10,959 nucleotides of DNA from Alphaproteobacteria bacterium (GCA_003250865.1 QKJH01000028.1:1-10959); one strand, 5' to 3'; numbered from the stretch's first letter, positions 1 to 7,395 are shown. Notes: generated by a model from the sequence alone, not told the origin. Numbers and translations are program-made.

Positions 1-149
1 ACCAAGATTATAAGACATATCTTAAAACGACTCAGTTTTTCTCTATATTGATAAAAAAGTCACTCCCTATTAATATAAGGATATGATTTTTTTCTTAAAA
101 TTTAATTTAATACGAAAAATAGCGCAAGGAAGAAATACCACTATATTAC

Positions 150-177
150 TTGCTTTTCGCTGAAACTTTCCTAAAAT
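150..177 (+). promoter_or_regulatory. Candidate sigma70-type promoter for yebC-ruvCAB
   Basis: TTGCTT at 150-155 and TAAAAT at 172-177 are separated by 16 nt; the -10 matches consensus at 5 of 6 positions, the -35 only at 3. A start site near 184 would give a leader of about 58 nt before yebC. The spacer contains the imperfect palindrome TTTCGCTGAAA (155-165), which recurs in the opposite orientation before ybgC. A second, more distal candidate is TTGATA (48-53) with TAATAT (71-76), spacing 17. The rest of 1-242 is AT-rich and shows no gene. Confidence 0.35.
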
Positions 178-242
178 ACCGAGCACGGATTTATTAACCA
201 ATAAACGACTAGTAACGTAAAAATGAACACAAGGACTGTATA

Positions 243-992
243 ATGGCCGGCCATTCAAAATTTAAAAACATTCAACACCGCAAAGGTGCTCAGGACAAAA
301 AACGTGCCCAGATTTTCAATAAATGGGGTAAGGAAATCACCGTAGCCGCAAAACTGGGCGGCGGCGACCCCAATATGAACCCGCGTTTGCGTCTGGCCAT
401 CACCAAGGCCAAAGCCGACAACATGCCCAATGACCGTATCGACCGCGCCATTAAAAACGGTACCGGCGAAGGCAATGATGCCAATTACGAGGATATCCGC
501 TACGAAGGTTATGGCCCGGGCGGTGTGGCTGTAATTGTCGACTGTCTGACCGACAACCGCAACAGAAGCGCGTCCGAAGTGCGCTCGACCTTTTCCAAAT
601 ACGGCGGCAATATGGGAGAAACCGGCTCGGTATCCTTTATGTTCGACAGGGTTGGTCAGGTCGTTTACCCAATGTCCAAAGCTTCTTTTGATGATATGTT
701 CGAAGCCGCCGTCGAATGCGGTGCCATGGACGTGGAAGAAGATGAAGGTTCCTATGTCATTTACTGCGGTGATACCGATTTCGGTGCCGTTTCATCGGGC
801 CTGGAGTCCAAATTCGGCGAACCGTCAGAAGGCGGTCTGATTTGGAAACCGCAAAACACCATTGATTTAGACCAGGAAAAAGCCGAAAATCTGTTAAAGC
901 TGGTCGATGCACTCGAAGATTTGGATGATGTCCAAACAGTAACGGCCAATTTCGATGTCTCGGACGAGGTTTTGGCAAAACTGGCCGGATAA
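243..992 (+). CDS. yebC: YebC/TACO1 family protein (DUF28)
   Basis: This 249-residue protein opens with the family signature MAGHSKFKNIQHRKGAQDKK and has the usual full length of the family. The acidic middle (VEEDEG, near residues 163-168) and the VQTVTANFDV stretch near the C-terminus also fit YebC. Members were long called transcriptional regulators. More recent work ties the family to the ribosome and to translation of proline-rich stretches, so its exact role here is open. The start is supported by AAGGA at 231-235, 7 nt upstream, and by the invariant N-terminus. It leads the cluster, 24 nt before ruvC, a pairing seen in many bacteria that suggests co-transcription. Cytoplasmic. Identification is by direct recognition of the conserved sequence. 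Confidence 0.95.
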   Translation: MAGHSKFKNIQHRKGAQDKKRAQIFNKWGKEITVAAKLGGGDPNMNPRLRLAITKAKADNMPNDRIDRAIKNGTGEGNDANYEDIRYEGYGPGGVAVIVDCLTDNRNRSASEVRSTFSKYGGNMGETGSVSFMFDRVGQVVYPMSKASFDDMFEAAVECGAMDVEEDEGSYVIYCGDTDFGAVSSGLESKFGEPSEGGLIWKPQNTIDLDQEKAENLLKLVDALEDLDDVQTVTANFDVSDEVLAKLAG

Positions 993-1016
993 GCCCACTA
1001 AACAAAAGGAAACACG

Positions 1017-1508
1017 ATGATTATACTTGGCCTTGACCCCGGATTACGTTTCACAGGATGGGGCGTCATCAAGGCCGAGGGTAACCGTCTGACATATCAT
1101 GATGCAGGACGCATTACGGTTCCCGTCAATACTACCCTTGGCGAGCGGCTGGCCTTTCTATCGAACGAGTTGGAAAAAGTCATTGCCCTGCATGCCCCAC
1201 ACGAAGTCGCCGTGGAAGAAACCTTTGTCAATAAAAATCCCAGCGCAACGCTGAAATTGGGGATGGCACGCGGTGTGGTCATGGCCATGCAGGCACGCAT
1301 GAATCTGCCGGTTTTCGAATATTCCGCCAATCAGGTCAAAAAGTCCGTGGTTGGCAACGGTCATGCCACCAAAGAGCAGATTCAGACCATGGTTAAAATC
1401 CTGCTTCCCAAAGCCTCCTTTGTTTCCGCCGATGATGCCGATGCATTAGCACTTGCAATTACCCATGCACATCATGCACAATACAGGAAACAAGTGGAGA
1501 ACAAATAG
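1017..1508 (+). CDS. ruvC: Holliday junction endonuclease RuvC
   Basis: RuvC is the dimeric resolvase that nicks Holliday junctions symmetrically after RuvAB branch migration. At 163 residues it has normal length. The RNase H-fold acidic residues are visible: Asp7 in LGLDPGLRFTGWG, Glu67 in VAVEETF, and Asp139 and Asp142 in SADDADALALAITHAH, matching the four catalytic carboxylates of the E. coli enzyme (D7, E66, D138, D141). AAAGGA at 1005-1010 lies 6 nt before the ATG. Its TAG stop is followed without a gap by the ATG of ruvA. No alphaproteobacterial LexA box (GTTC-N7-GTTC) is visible before ruvC or yebC, so SOS control is not evident here. Confidence 0.97.
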   Translation: MIILGLDPGLRFTGWGVIKAEGNRLTYHDAGRITVPVNTTLGERLAFLSNELEKVIALHAPHEVAVEETFVNKNPSATLKLGMARGVVMAMQARMNLPVFEYSANQVKKSVVGNGHATKEQIQTMVKILLPKASFVSADDADALALAITHAHHAQYRKQVENK

Positions 1509-2132
1509 ATGATTGCCCTGTTAAAAGGACTGGTCGCAAAAATCGGTGAAAACTACGTTATCCTGGATGTTTCCGGGGTCGGGTACAAGGTTTTTGCCTC
1601 AGGTAAAACCCTGTCGCAGATCGGTGGCATGGGCGAACACGCCATGCTGCATATTGAAACCCATGTCCGCGAAGACCATATCCATTTGTACGGCTTTGCC
1701 ACCGTTGAGGAACAGGACTGGTTCAACCTGCTGTGTACCGTCCAAGGTGTTGGTGCAAAAATGGCACTAGCCATTCTATCGGTGGTTCCCGCACATCAAA
1801 TCGCTCACGCCATTGCCGCACAAGACAAGGCCGTCTTTACGCAGGCCGACGGTGTCGGGCCCAAGTTGGGCGTGCGCATCGTCACCGAACTGAAAGATAA
1901 AGCCGCCAAAATGGTTTTCGGTTCGCCTGTTTCATCCGCCGCAACATCGGGCACATCAGCCCCATCCAAACCGGCTTCAGTTAATGAAGATGCGCTGTCC
2001 GCCCTGATACATCTGGGCTATAACCGCGTTGATGCCTTTTCGGCCGTAACCAAAATCGCCAACAGCAACGAAGCGACTGACATACCGCTTCAGGAACTGA
2101 TCCGACTGGCCTTGAAAGAATTGAGTGCATAG
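1509..2132 (+). CDS. ruvA: Holliday junction branch migration protein RuvA
   Basis: RuvA binds the four-way junction as a tetramer and loads the RuvB motors. The 207 residues show the standard three-part layout. An N-terminal OB fold (about 1-63) ends in VREDHIHLYGF. Two helix-hairpin-helix motifs follow (QGVGAKMALAIL around 79-90 and DGVGPKLGVRIVTELKDK around 114-131). A flexible Ser/Ala/Pro linker (about 139-158) leads to the C-terminal RuvB-binding domain with ALIHLGYN. GGAG at 1496-1499, inside the end of ruvC, sits 9 nt before the ATG. The start codon abuts the ruvC stop and the stop abuts the ruvB start, so translational coupling is likely. Confidence 0.97.
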   Translation: MIALLKGLVAKIGENYVILDVSGVGYKVFASGKTLSQIGGMGEHAMLHIETHVREDHIHLYGFATVEEQDWFNLLCTVQGVGAKMALAILSVVPAHQIAHAIAAQDKAVFTQADGVGPKLGVRIVTELKDKAAKMVFGSPVSSAATSGTSAPSKPASVNEDALSALIHLGYNRVDAFSAVTKIANSNEATDIPLQELIRLALKELSA

Positions 2133-3176
2133 ATGGAACCAAATGCAACACGCAACATTGACGGCGAATTCCAATCTGCAGACTGGGCGGAAAAAGCCCT
2201 GCGCCCCGAAACACTGGATGAATTTATCGGTCAGGCCGAAACCTGTGACAATTTGAAAATCTTTACCGCCGCCGCCAAAAAACGCAAAGAGCCGCTGGAT
2301 CATGTTCTGCTATTCGGCCCGCCGGGCTTGGGTAAAACCACCCTTGCGCAAATTGTGGCCAAGGAAATGGGTGTCGGGTTTCGTGCCACCTCCGGCCCCG
2401 TGATTTCCAAGGCAGGCGATTTGGCCGCCATCCTCACCAATCTCGAAGCCAATGATGTCCTGTTTATTGATGAAATCCACCGTCTGAATCCGACGGTCGA
2501 AGAAATTCTTTACCCCGCCATGGAAGATGGCAAGCTGGATTTGATTATCGGCGAAGGCCCTTCGGCGCGGTCTGTGCAAATTGATTTGCAGCCCTTTACA
2601 TTGGTTGGAGCAACCACCCGCTCGGGTTTGCTTACCACCCCCTTGCGCGAACGCTTTGGCATTCCGCTTCGTCTGGATTTCTACAAGCCCGAGGAGCTGG
2701 CCAGCATCGTTATCCGCTCGGCCGGTCTTTTGAACATGGATTTAAGCGATGACGGGGCATTTGAAATTGCCCGACGTTCGCGCGGAACGCCGCGTGTTGC
2801 CGGACGGTTGGTGCGCCGCGTACGCGATATTACCGATATGGCCGGCGTTAAAACCATCACCGCCAAAGATGCCGATGCTGCGCTGAAAAAACTGGATGTT
2901 GATGCGCTGGGACTGGATAAGATGGACAGACGCTATTTGACAACCATCGTGGACAAATATATGGGTGGCCCCGTGGGCATTGAAACATTATCCGCAGCAT
3001 TGTCCGAACAGCGCGATGTTCTGGAAGAGGTTGTCGAACCCTACCTGATGCAACAAGGTCTGGTGCAACGCACGCCACGCGGGCGTGTGGTTTCGGCCTC
3101 TGGCTATAAATATCTTGGCCTGCCCGTTCCCGCCGCACAATCCACCGCACAAATGGACATGCTGGGGGATGAGTAG
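2133..3176 (+). CDS. ruvB: Holliday junction branch migration ATPase RuvB
   Basis: RuvB is the AAA+ hexameric motor that pumps DNA through the RuvA-bound junction. The 347-residue protein shows Walker A GPPGLGKT (62-69), Walker B with DEIH (113-116), sensor 1 GATTR (159-163), the LRERFGI arginine-finger segment (171-177), a GTPRVAGR sensor-2 motif, and the C-terminal winged helix with QRTPRGR. Length is normal with a slightly extended tail. The ATG directly follows the ruvA stop. No strong Shine-Dalgarno is present (only GAG at 2123-2125), so initiation probably depends on ribosomes finishing ruvA. The final codons overlap the ATG of a possible small downstream ORF. Confidence 0.98.
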   Translation: MEPNATRNIDGEFQSADWAEKALRPETLDEFIGQAETCDNLKIFTAAAKKRKEPLDHVLLFGPPGLGKTTLAQIVAKEMGVGFRATSGPVISKAGDLAAILTNLEANDVLFIDEIHRLNPTVEEILYPAMEDGKLDLIIGEGPSARSVQIDLQPFTLVGATTRSGLLTTPLRERFGIPLRLDFYKPEELASIVIRSAGLLNMDLSDDGAFEIARRSRGTPRVAGRLVRRVRDITDMAGVKTITAKDADAALKKLDVDALGLDKMDRRYLTTIVDKYMGGPVGIETLSAALSEQRDVLEEVVEPYLMQQGLVQRTPRGRVVSASGYKYLGLPVPAAQSTAQMDMLGDE

Positions 3177-3282
3177 CAGCAACCACATCCTTACCACCCT
3201 GCACAAAATCATGGCCGAACACAAGGATGGCAGATTGGGCGGAGAGCACATGCCCGAAGACGTCCATCCCGATATGCCTTGA
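3169..3282 (+). CDS. Possible small ORF overlapping the ruvB stop (37 aa)
   Basis: An ATG at 3169 overlaps the last 8 nt of ruvB in the +1 frame and opens 37 codons ending TGA at 3280-3282. I do not recognise the product. It begins MSSSNHILTTLHKIMAEHKD, which could form a short amphipathic helix, and ends in an acidic, His/Pro-containing tail. Support is indirect: 25 of its 36 codons after the Met end in G or C, like the neighbouring genes, and the DNA turns AT-rich right after the stop. The overlap would allow coupled translation from ruvB. Against it are the lack of a properly spaced Shine-Dalgarno and the short length. It could be chance. Confidence 0.3.
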   Translation: MSSSNHILTTLHKIMAEHKDGRLGGEHMPEDVHPDMP

Positions 3283-3314
3283 CAATTATTTTTAGGATTT
3301 TGCGCCAATTCCCA

Positions 3315-3342
3315 TTGTGTTTTCAGCGAAATTCCGTATGAT
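3315..3342 (+). promoter_or_regulatory. Candidate promoter for ybgC-tolQRAB
   Basis: TTGTGT (3315-3320) and TATGAT (3337-3342) are 16 nt apart; the -10 matches consensus at 5 of 6 positions, the -35 at 3 of 6. The site lies in the AT-rich gap 3283-3402 before ybgC, where the Tol operon promoter would be expected. TTTCAGCGAAA in the spacer (3321-3331) is the exact reverse complement of the sequence in the yebC promoter spacer. Confidence 0.35.
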
Positions 3343-3402
3343 GATTATACTTCTTTTGCGACGCATCTGCCGCCGTCTAACTTTTTTCCGAGTATATGAC
3401 CC

Positions 3403-3807
3403 ATGTCCTATCACCACGACCTTCGCTTACGCGTTTACTATGCCGATACCGATGCGGGTGGTATTGTCTATCATGCGGCCTATCTGAATTTTGCCGAGCG
3501 CGCCCGCACGGAAATGCTGCGCGATTTGGGCTATCCGCATAATCAAATGATTGCCGAAACCGGTGCGCTATTTGTCGTGCGCCGTATTGAAATCGATTAT
3601 CTGGCACCGGCACTGCATGATGATGAGCTAACCGTTTGCACCATCGTTGAGGCAGTTGGTAAAACCTCCGTCACCTTGAAACAGACTGTACTACGCGGAG
3701 ATAAAGCTCTGGTTGAACTTACAGTAACTCTGGTATGCATGAACGCCAACGGACGAGCAACACGCATCCCCGAAAAAGCATTGGCAATCTTTAACAACGC
3801 ACTATAA
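3403..3807 (+). CDS. ybgC: Tol-Pal cluster acyl-CoA thioesterase YbgC
   Basis: This 134-residue hot-dog-fold protein of the 4-hydroxybenzoyl-CoA thioesterase family hydrolyses acyl-CoA thioesters. The diagnostic segment YYADTDAGGIVYHAAY (12-27), with the catalytic Asp in DTDAGG, is followed by the family-typical ERARTEMLR. It is cytoplasmic, and family members have been linked to phospholipid metabolism. YbgC heads the Tol-Pal operon in most proteobacteria, as here, 38 nt before tolQ. The start rests on fit to the family N-terminus, since only a weak GAG (3390-3392) precedes the ATG. It is preceded by an AT-rich gap with a candidate promoter. Confidence 0.94.
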   Translation: MSYHHDLRLRVYYADTDAGGIVYHAAYLNFAERARTEMLRDLGYPHNQMIAETGALFVVRRIEIDYLAPALHDDELTVCTIVEAVGKTSVTLKQTVLRGDKALVELTVTLVCMNANGRATRIPEKALAIFNNAL

Positions 3808-3845
3808 TTGAACAACGACAAGACTTAACGACTAGGAACGACACC

Positions 3846-4598
3846 ATGACCGACACTGTGATTAAAGCCACCGAACTGGCAAGCAATGGCCCTAAAATTG
3901 TGGACACCTCTTCCATGTGGGATATTTTTATCAATGCCGACTTTATCTCGCAGGTCGATTTGGTCATATTGTTCGTCTGCTCCATCTGGGTATGGGCAAT
4001 TATCTTTGACAAATTTATCACGGTTAAACGTTTGAACGGTTATTCCTCAGTGTTCGAGGAAAATTTCTGGTCGGGTGAATCGTTGGAAAAACTGTTCGAC
4101 CGCGTTAAACAGCGTCCGGCCGACCCGATGACCTCGGTCTTTGTTTCCGGCATGAAAGAATGGCGCCGTGCCTCTGGTCGTCAGCCGTCCGCACGCTCAT
4201 CGTCAAGCGCCATCAGCCCGCATGCCGGCCTTATCCAACGCATTGAACGCGTCATGTCCGTATGCATCAGCCGTGAAATGGCACGTGCCGAACGCTATAT
4301 GACCGTTTTGGCCACTATTGCCTCGGTCTCGCCATTTCTGGGTCTGTTCGGAACAGTCTGGGGCGTGATGGAAAGTTTTTCGGCATTGGCAGGCACCTCA
4401 TCCAATTCGGTTGCTGCCGTTGCTCCGGGTATTGCCGCCGCTTTGTCAACCACAGCGCTTGGTCTGATTGCCGCCATTCCTGCCGTTGTCGGCTATAACA
4501 AATTCAACAATGATTTGTCGCGTTACGGTGACCGACTGGAATCTTTTGCAACCGAATTTTCGTCCATACTGGCACGCCATCTGGAAGAAGCCGAGTAA
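3846..4598 (+). CDS. tolQ: Tol-Pal motor subunit TolQ
   Basis: TolQ is the MotA/TolQ/ExbB-type inner-membrane subunit that, with TolR, uses the proton-motive force to energise TolA. The 250 residues show three membrane segments: about 36-55, 153-176 and 190-216. The large cytoplasmic loop (about 56-150) sits between the first two. The conserved core includes ASVSPFLGLFGTVWGVM before and within TM2 and a Gly/Ala-rich TM3 (APGIAAALSTTALGL). The loop carries a Ser-rich, Arg-containing insert around 111-127. AGGA at 3834-3837 lies 8 nt before the start. It is followed 20 nt later by tolR. Confidence 0.97.
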   Translation: MTDTVIKATELASNGPKIVDTSSMWDIFINADFISQVDLVILFVCSIWVWAIIFDKFITVKRLNGYSSVFEENFWSGESLEKLFDRVKQRPADPMTSVFVSGMKEWRRASGRQPSARSSSSAISPHAGLIQRIERVMSVCISREMARAERYMTVLATIASVSPFLGLFGTVWGVMESFSALAGTSSNSVAAVAPGIAAALSTTALGLIAAIPAVVGYNKFNNDLSRYGDRLESFATEFSSILARHLEEAE

Positions 4599-4618
4599 CA
4601 GGGAAAGGCCGATAAACA

Positions 4619-5038
4619 ATGATTGATTCATCCTATTCCCGAAACCGCAAGATGCACCGCCCGATGGCGGACATCAACATGACATCCATGATTGACGTGA
4701 TGATGGTTTTGCTGATTATCTTTATGATTGCCACACCGCTGATGAGCGTCGGCATTCCGGTCGATTTGCCGGAAACGCAAGCCCCTGCCATTACCGATGA
4801 ATCCGAACCGTTGACTCTGTCGATTGACAAGGACGGAAAAATTTACGTGCAAGAGCGCGAGGTTTCCATGAATGAAATCGTACCCTTATTGCAAAGCATA
4901 ACCAAAAACAACCCGAACCCGCGTATTTTCATTCGCGGCCACCAAAGCCAGTCTTACGGCAATGTCATGCGGGTCATGGGCAATATTACGGCGGCCGGTT
5001 TTACCCATGTCGCCCTGATTGCCGAAGTGCCGGAATAA
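4619..5038 (+). CDS. tolR: Tol-Pal motor subunit TolR
   Basis: TolR is the ExbD/TolR-type partner of TolQ, with one N-terminal membrane helix and a periplasmic domain. The 139 residues show the conserved MTSMIDVMMVLLIIFMI helix (about 21-40) with Asp26, equivalent to the proton-path Asp23 of E. coli TolR. The family GIPVDLPE follows the helix, and the C-terminal half has the expected fold pattern (IFIRGHQSQSYGNVM, then AGFTHVALIAE). AAGG at 4605-4608 lies 10 nt upstream. It stands between tolQ and tolA, as in nearly all Tol-Pal operons. Confidence 0.97.
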   Translation: MIDSSYSRNRKMHRPMADINMTSMIDVMMVLLIIFMIATPLMSVGIPVDLPETQAPAITDESEPLTLSIDKDGKIYVQEREVSMNEIVPLLQSITKNNPNPRIFIRGHQSQSYGNVMRVMGNITAAGFTHVALIAEVPE

Positions 5039-5068
5039 ACCAAGAGCCATGGGGACTGATAGAACAAC

Positions 5069-5992
5069 ATGAAGTATTGGGAAAAATTCTTTTCCCTGTT
5101 TGGGGAACTTGAAAGACCTGTCAAATGGTCTGTCATTTTCCATGTCGTGATTATTATTCTGGTCACGGTGGGGGTACCGCACTGTATCGACAGGCGTGAT
5201 ATGTTACCGCAACCGATTGTGGTGGATTTGGTACCGCCATCGGATGTTACGGCCGCGCCAAACAAAAATATTCCCAAGCCGCAACCCAAAGCTGAAGAAA
5301 AAAAACCTGACAAACCCAAGCCTGCTCCTAAATCGGAGCCGGAAAAACAGGCTGACAAACCCAAACCGAAAAAGCCTGAGCCCAAAAAGCCTGAGCCCAA
5401 AAAGCCGGAACCGAAAAAGCCGGAACCTAAACCAGAGCCCAAACTGGAGAAAAAGCCGCCGAAAAAGCCGGCTAGCCTGGATGATATGATTGAAAAACTG
5501 GCTAAGGAAGAGCCCAAACCCGAACAGAAGGAAGAACCCAAGAAAGACTTCTCTTCCGTTTTAAAAAATCTGGCTGAATCCGATAGCACACCGCAGGAAC
5601 AGACTCCTGATTCACGCATGACGATTGACACGGACAAAAATGCGGCAAAAGGTTGGGCACCCACCGTATCCGATACGCTTTCTCTCAGTCAGCTTGATGT
5701 GTTGCAAAACCAGCTTGCCGGTTGCTGGCTTATCTCTCCCGGCGCGCGCGATGCGGAGAACCTGATTATTGACCTGTATGTCGAAGTTAATTCCGATCGG
5801 ACAGTTAGAACAGTGGAAATTGTCGACAAAGCCCGTTATAATCGGGATACGTTTTTCCGCGCCGCTGCCGATAGCGCCATACGGGCTGTACGGAGTCCGA
5901 ATTGCTCACCATTGGCTTTACCGCCTGACAAGTATGATTTATGGAAGACAATGACCATTCGATTTAACCCGAAAGAAATGTTTGGAGGATAA
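5069..5992 (+). CDS. tolA: Tol-Pal envelope bridge protein TolA
   Basis: TolA spans the periplasm, linking the TolQR motor to TolB/Pal. The 307-residue protein has a short cytoplasmic N-terminus and one membrane helix (about 19-37). A long Lys/Pro/Glu-rich linker (about 65-160) follows, then the C-terminal TolA domain (about 205-303). The linker contains four tandem KKPEP units (101-120), encoded by 15-bp repeats. Cys219 and Cys279 in the periplasmic domain could form a disulfide (inference). The linker is Pro/Lys-rich rather than the Ala/Lys/Glu helix of E. coli, as is common in alphaproteobacteria. The Shine-Dalgarno is poor: GGGGA (5051-5055) is 13 nt from the ATG. Confidence 0.95.
   Translation: MKYWEKFFSLFGELERPVKWSVIFHVVIIILVTVGVPHCIDRRDMLPQPIVVDLVPPSDVTAAPNKNIPKPQPKAEEKKPDKPKPAPKSEPEKQADKPKPKKPEPKKPEPKKPEPKKPEPKPEPKLEKKPPKKPASLDDMIEKLAKEEPKPEQKEEPKKDFSSVLKNLAESDSTPQEQTPDSRMTIDTDKNAAKGWAPTVSDTLSLSQLDVLQNQLAGCWLISPGARDAENLIIDLYVEVNSDRTVRTVEIVDKARYNRDTFFRAAADSAIRAVRSPNCSPLALPPDKYDLWKTMTIRFNPKEMFGG
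5369..5428 (+). repeat. Four tandem 15-bp repeats in the tolA linker
   Basis: Four head-to-tail 15-nt units, each coding KKPEP, occupy 5369-5383, 5384-5398, 5399-5413 and 5414-5428. Units 1 and 2 are identical. Units 3 and 4 differ from each other only at the last base and from units 1-2 at a few synonymous positions. The unit length is a multiple of three, so copy-number change would lengthen or shorten the linker without a frameshift. Confidence 0.9.
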
Positions 5993-5995
5993 AAA

Positions 5996-7315
5996 ATGTT
6001 TAAACGGATACTCGGCCTTATTGTGGTTTTAACCTGCTTTATCCCCGCACTTGCCATGGCACAGCTGCGTGTTGACGTCACAGCGGGTAAAATCGACCCT
6101 ATTCCGGTTGCCATCAACACACTTATCGGTACCAACAGCGCTGATTACCAGATGGGCAAACAGATTGCACAGGTCATCGAGAGCGATTTGGTCAATTCCG
6201 GTTTATTCCGCTCCATTCCGGAAAGCTCCTTTATCCAGCGCAATTTGGGTGTCAACGACACGCCCCGCTTTGGTGACTGGCGTCTGATTAATGCCCAAGC
6301 CATGGTTCACGGCGGCATTTCGGTATCTCCGGGGCAAATTACGGCTGAATTTCGTTTGTGGGATGTATTTGCCGAAAACCAGATGGTAGGCCGACGCTTT
6401 ACCACTTCGCATAGCAACTGGCGCCAATTGGCTCATATGATTGCCGATGCCATCTATACCCGCATTACCGGTGAGGACGGCTATTTTAACACTCGTGTGG
6501 TGTACATTGCCGAAACAGGCCCCGCCGACAGGCGTATCAAACGTCTGGCCATTATGGATCAGGACGGTGCCAATAACCGCTATTTGACCGATGGACGCTA
6601 TCTGACCCTAACCCCGCGTTTTTCCCCAACATCGCAGGAAATCACCTATATGTCATACGAAGGCGGCAAACCTGCGGTCTATCTGTATAACCTGTCGACC
6701 AACCGTAAACAATTACTGGGTAAATTCCCGGGCATGACCTTTGCACCGCGCTTTTCACCGGATGGACACAAAGTCATTATGTCGATGGCAAAAAACGGTA
6801 ATACCGACATCTTTACCATGGATTTGACAACGCGTCGATTGCAACGTCTGACCAACAACTACGCCATTGATACGGCACCGTCTTTCTCTCCAGACAGTCG
6901 TCAGGTTGTTTTTGAATCCGACCGAGGCGGCACTCAACAGATTTACGTGATGGATGCCGGCGGCAACAGTGCCAAGCGCATTTCGTTCGGCAAAGGCCGT
7001 TACGCCAATCCCGTGTGGTCACCGCGCGGTGATTTGATTGCCTTTACAAAAATGCTTAGCGGACAGTTCTATATCGGCGTCATGCGTCCCGACGGTTCGG
7101 GCGAACGTCTAATTACGCAGGCCTATCACGTTGAAGGGCCAACATGGGCACCGAATGGACGCGTTCTTATGTATTTCAAGGAGACCCCGACGGGAAGCGC
7201 CCGCAAAGGCCGCTCTGCCCGGATTTATTCCATCGATATTACCGGCATGAACGAGCACCGTCTGCCGACACCGGTGGACGGATCTGACCCGGCATGGTCG
7301 CCCCTGCTTAACTAG
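5996..7315 (+). CDS. tolB: Tol-Pal periplasmic beta-propeller protein TolB
   Basis: TolB is a soluble periplasmic protein that binds Pal and is released through TolA, allowing Pal to be relocated to the division site. The 439 residues begin with a signal peptide (hydrophobic 5-20, likely cleavage AMA|Q after residue 22). An N-terminal domain (about 25-165) follows, then a six-bladed propeller marked by repeated PD40-type motifs: PRFSP 207, PRFSPDG 251, PSFSPDS 295, PVWSPRG 339, PTWAPNG 382 and PAWSP 432. A strong GGAGG (5985-5989) lies 6 nt before the ATG, inside the end of tolA, only 3 nt from its stop. Length and architecture are normal. Confidence 0.97.
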   Translation: MFKRILGLIVVLTCFIPALAMAQLRVDVTAGKIDPIPVAINTLIGTNSADYQMGKQIAQVIESDLVNSGLFRSIPESSFIQRNLGVNDTPRFGDWRLINAQAMVHGGISVSPGQITAEFRLWDVFAENQMVGRRFTTSHSNWRQLAHMIADAIYTRITGEDGYFNTRVVYIAETGPADRRIKRLAIMDQDGANNRYLTDGRYLTLTPRFSPTSQEITYMSYEGGKPAVYLYNLSTNRKQLLGKFPGMTFAPRFSPDGHKVIMSMAKNGNTDIFTMDLTTRRLQRLTNNYAIDTAPSFSPDSRQVVFESDRGGTQQIYVMDAGGNSAKRISFGKGRYANPVWSPRGDLIAFTKMLSGQFYIGVMRPDGSGERLITQAYHVEGPTWAPNGRVLMYFKETPTGSARKGRSARIYSIDITGMNEHRLPTPVDGSDPAWSPLLN

Positions 7316-7325
7316 CATGAGAGCC

Positions 7326-7372
7326 TTTCAAGTGAAGAAAAATCGTATAAACCCCTATAGATTCACTTGAAA
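7326..7372 (+). repeat. 11-bp perfect inverted repeat between tolB and pal
   Basis: TTTCAAGTGAA (7326-7336) is the exact reverse complement of TTCACTTGAAA (7362-7372), with 25 nt between. Each arm contains its own palindrome of form TTCANNTGAA. A further half-like copy, TTCAAGT, is at 7425-7431. The right arm overlaps the candidate -35 of the pal promoter and runs into a 14-bp palindrome of A and T at 7370-7383. It could be an RNA hairpin or paired operator sites. It lacks the GC-rich stem and U-run of a standard terminator. Confidence 0.8.
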
Positions 7373-7395
7373 ATTTAAATTTTGTGTAATATTAA
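7368..7395 (+). promoter_or_regulatory. Candidate internal promoter for pal-cpoB
   Basis: TTGAAA (7368-7373, 5 of 6) and TATTAA (7390-7395, 4 of 6) are 16 nt apart in a 158-nt intergenic region much longer than the other gaps of the cluster. A start near 7402 would give a leader of about 70 nt. Abundant Pal commonly needs extra expression relative to TolQRA, which would fit a separate promoter (inference). Confidence 0.4.

Noticed and set aside
4..24. Small hairpin TAAGA-CATA-TCTTA near the left edge
   Set aside because: The stem is only 5 bp, AT-rich and without a T-run, too weak to call a terminator.
95..110. CtrA-like TTAA-N7-TTAA site
   Set aside because: TTAA copies occur at 95-98, 102-105 and 107-110, but none are separated by 7 nt. 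The run is simply AT-rich.
70..258. Minus-strand ORF of 62 codons upstream of yebC
   Set aside because: It runs through AT-rich intergenic DNA and overlaps the yebC start; its composition looks random and no family is recognisable.
1..1016. LexA/SOS control of yebC-ruvCAB
   Set aside because: I looked for the alphaproteobacterial GTTC-N7-GTTC or GAAC-N7-GAAC box in the gaps before yebC and ruvC and found none.
3279..3284. Perfect TTGACA -35 hexamer before ybgC
   Set aside because: No -10-like sequence lies 15-19 nt downstream (the area around 3300-3309 reads TGCGCCAAT). TAGGAT at 3293-3298 is far too close.
3358..3390. Possible hairpin with T-run before ybgC (GACG...CGTC then T6)
   Set aside because: The stem is only 4 bp with a 10-nt loop, and it lies immediately before ybgC, downstream of the likely promoter.
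4954..5664. Long minus-strand ORF (236 codons) opposite tolA
   Set aside because: Its product is Gly/Ser/Phe low-complexity, the mirror of the Lys/Pro/Glu-rich tolA linker. TolA on the plus strand is well supported by its domains and context.
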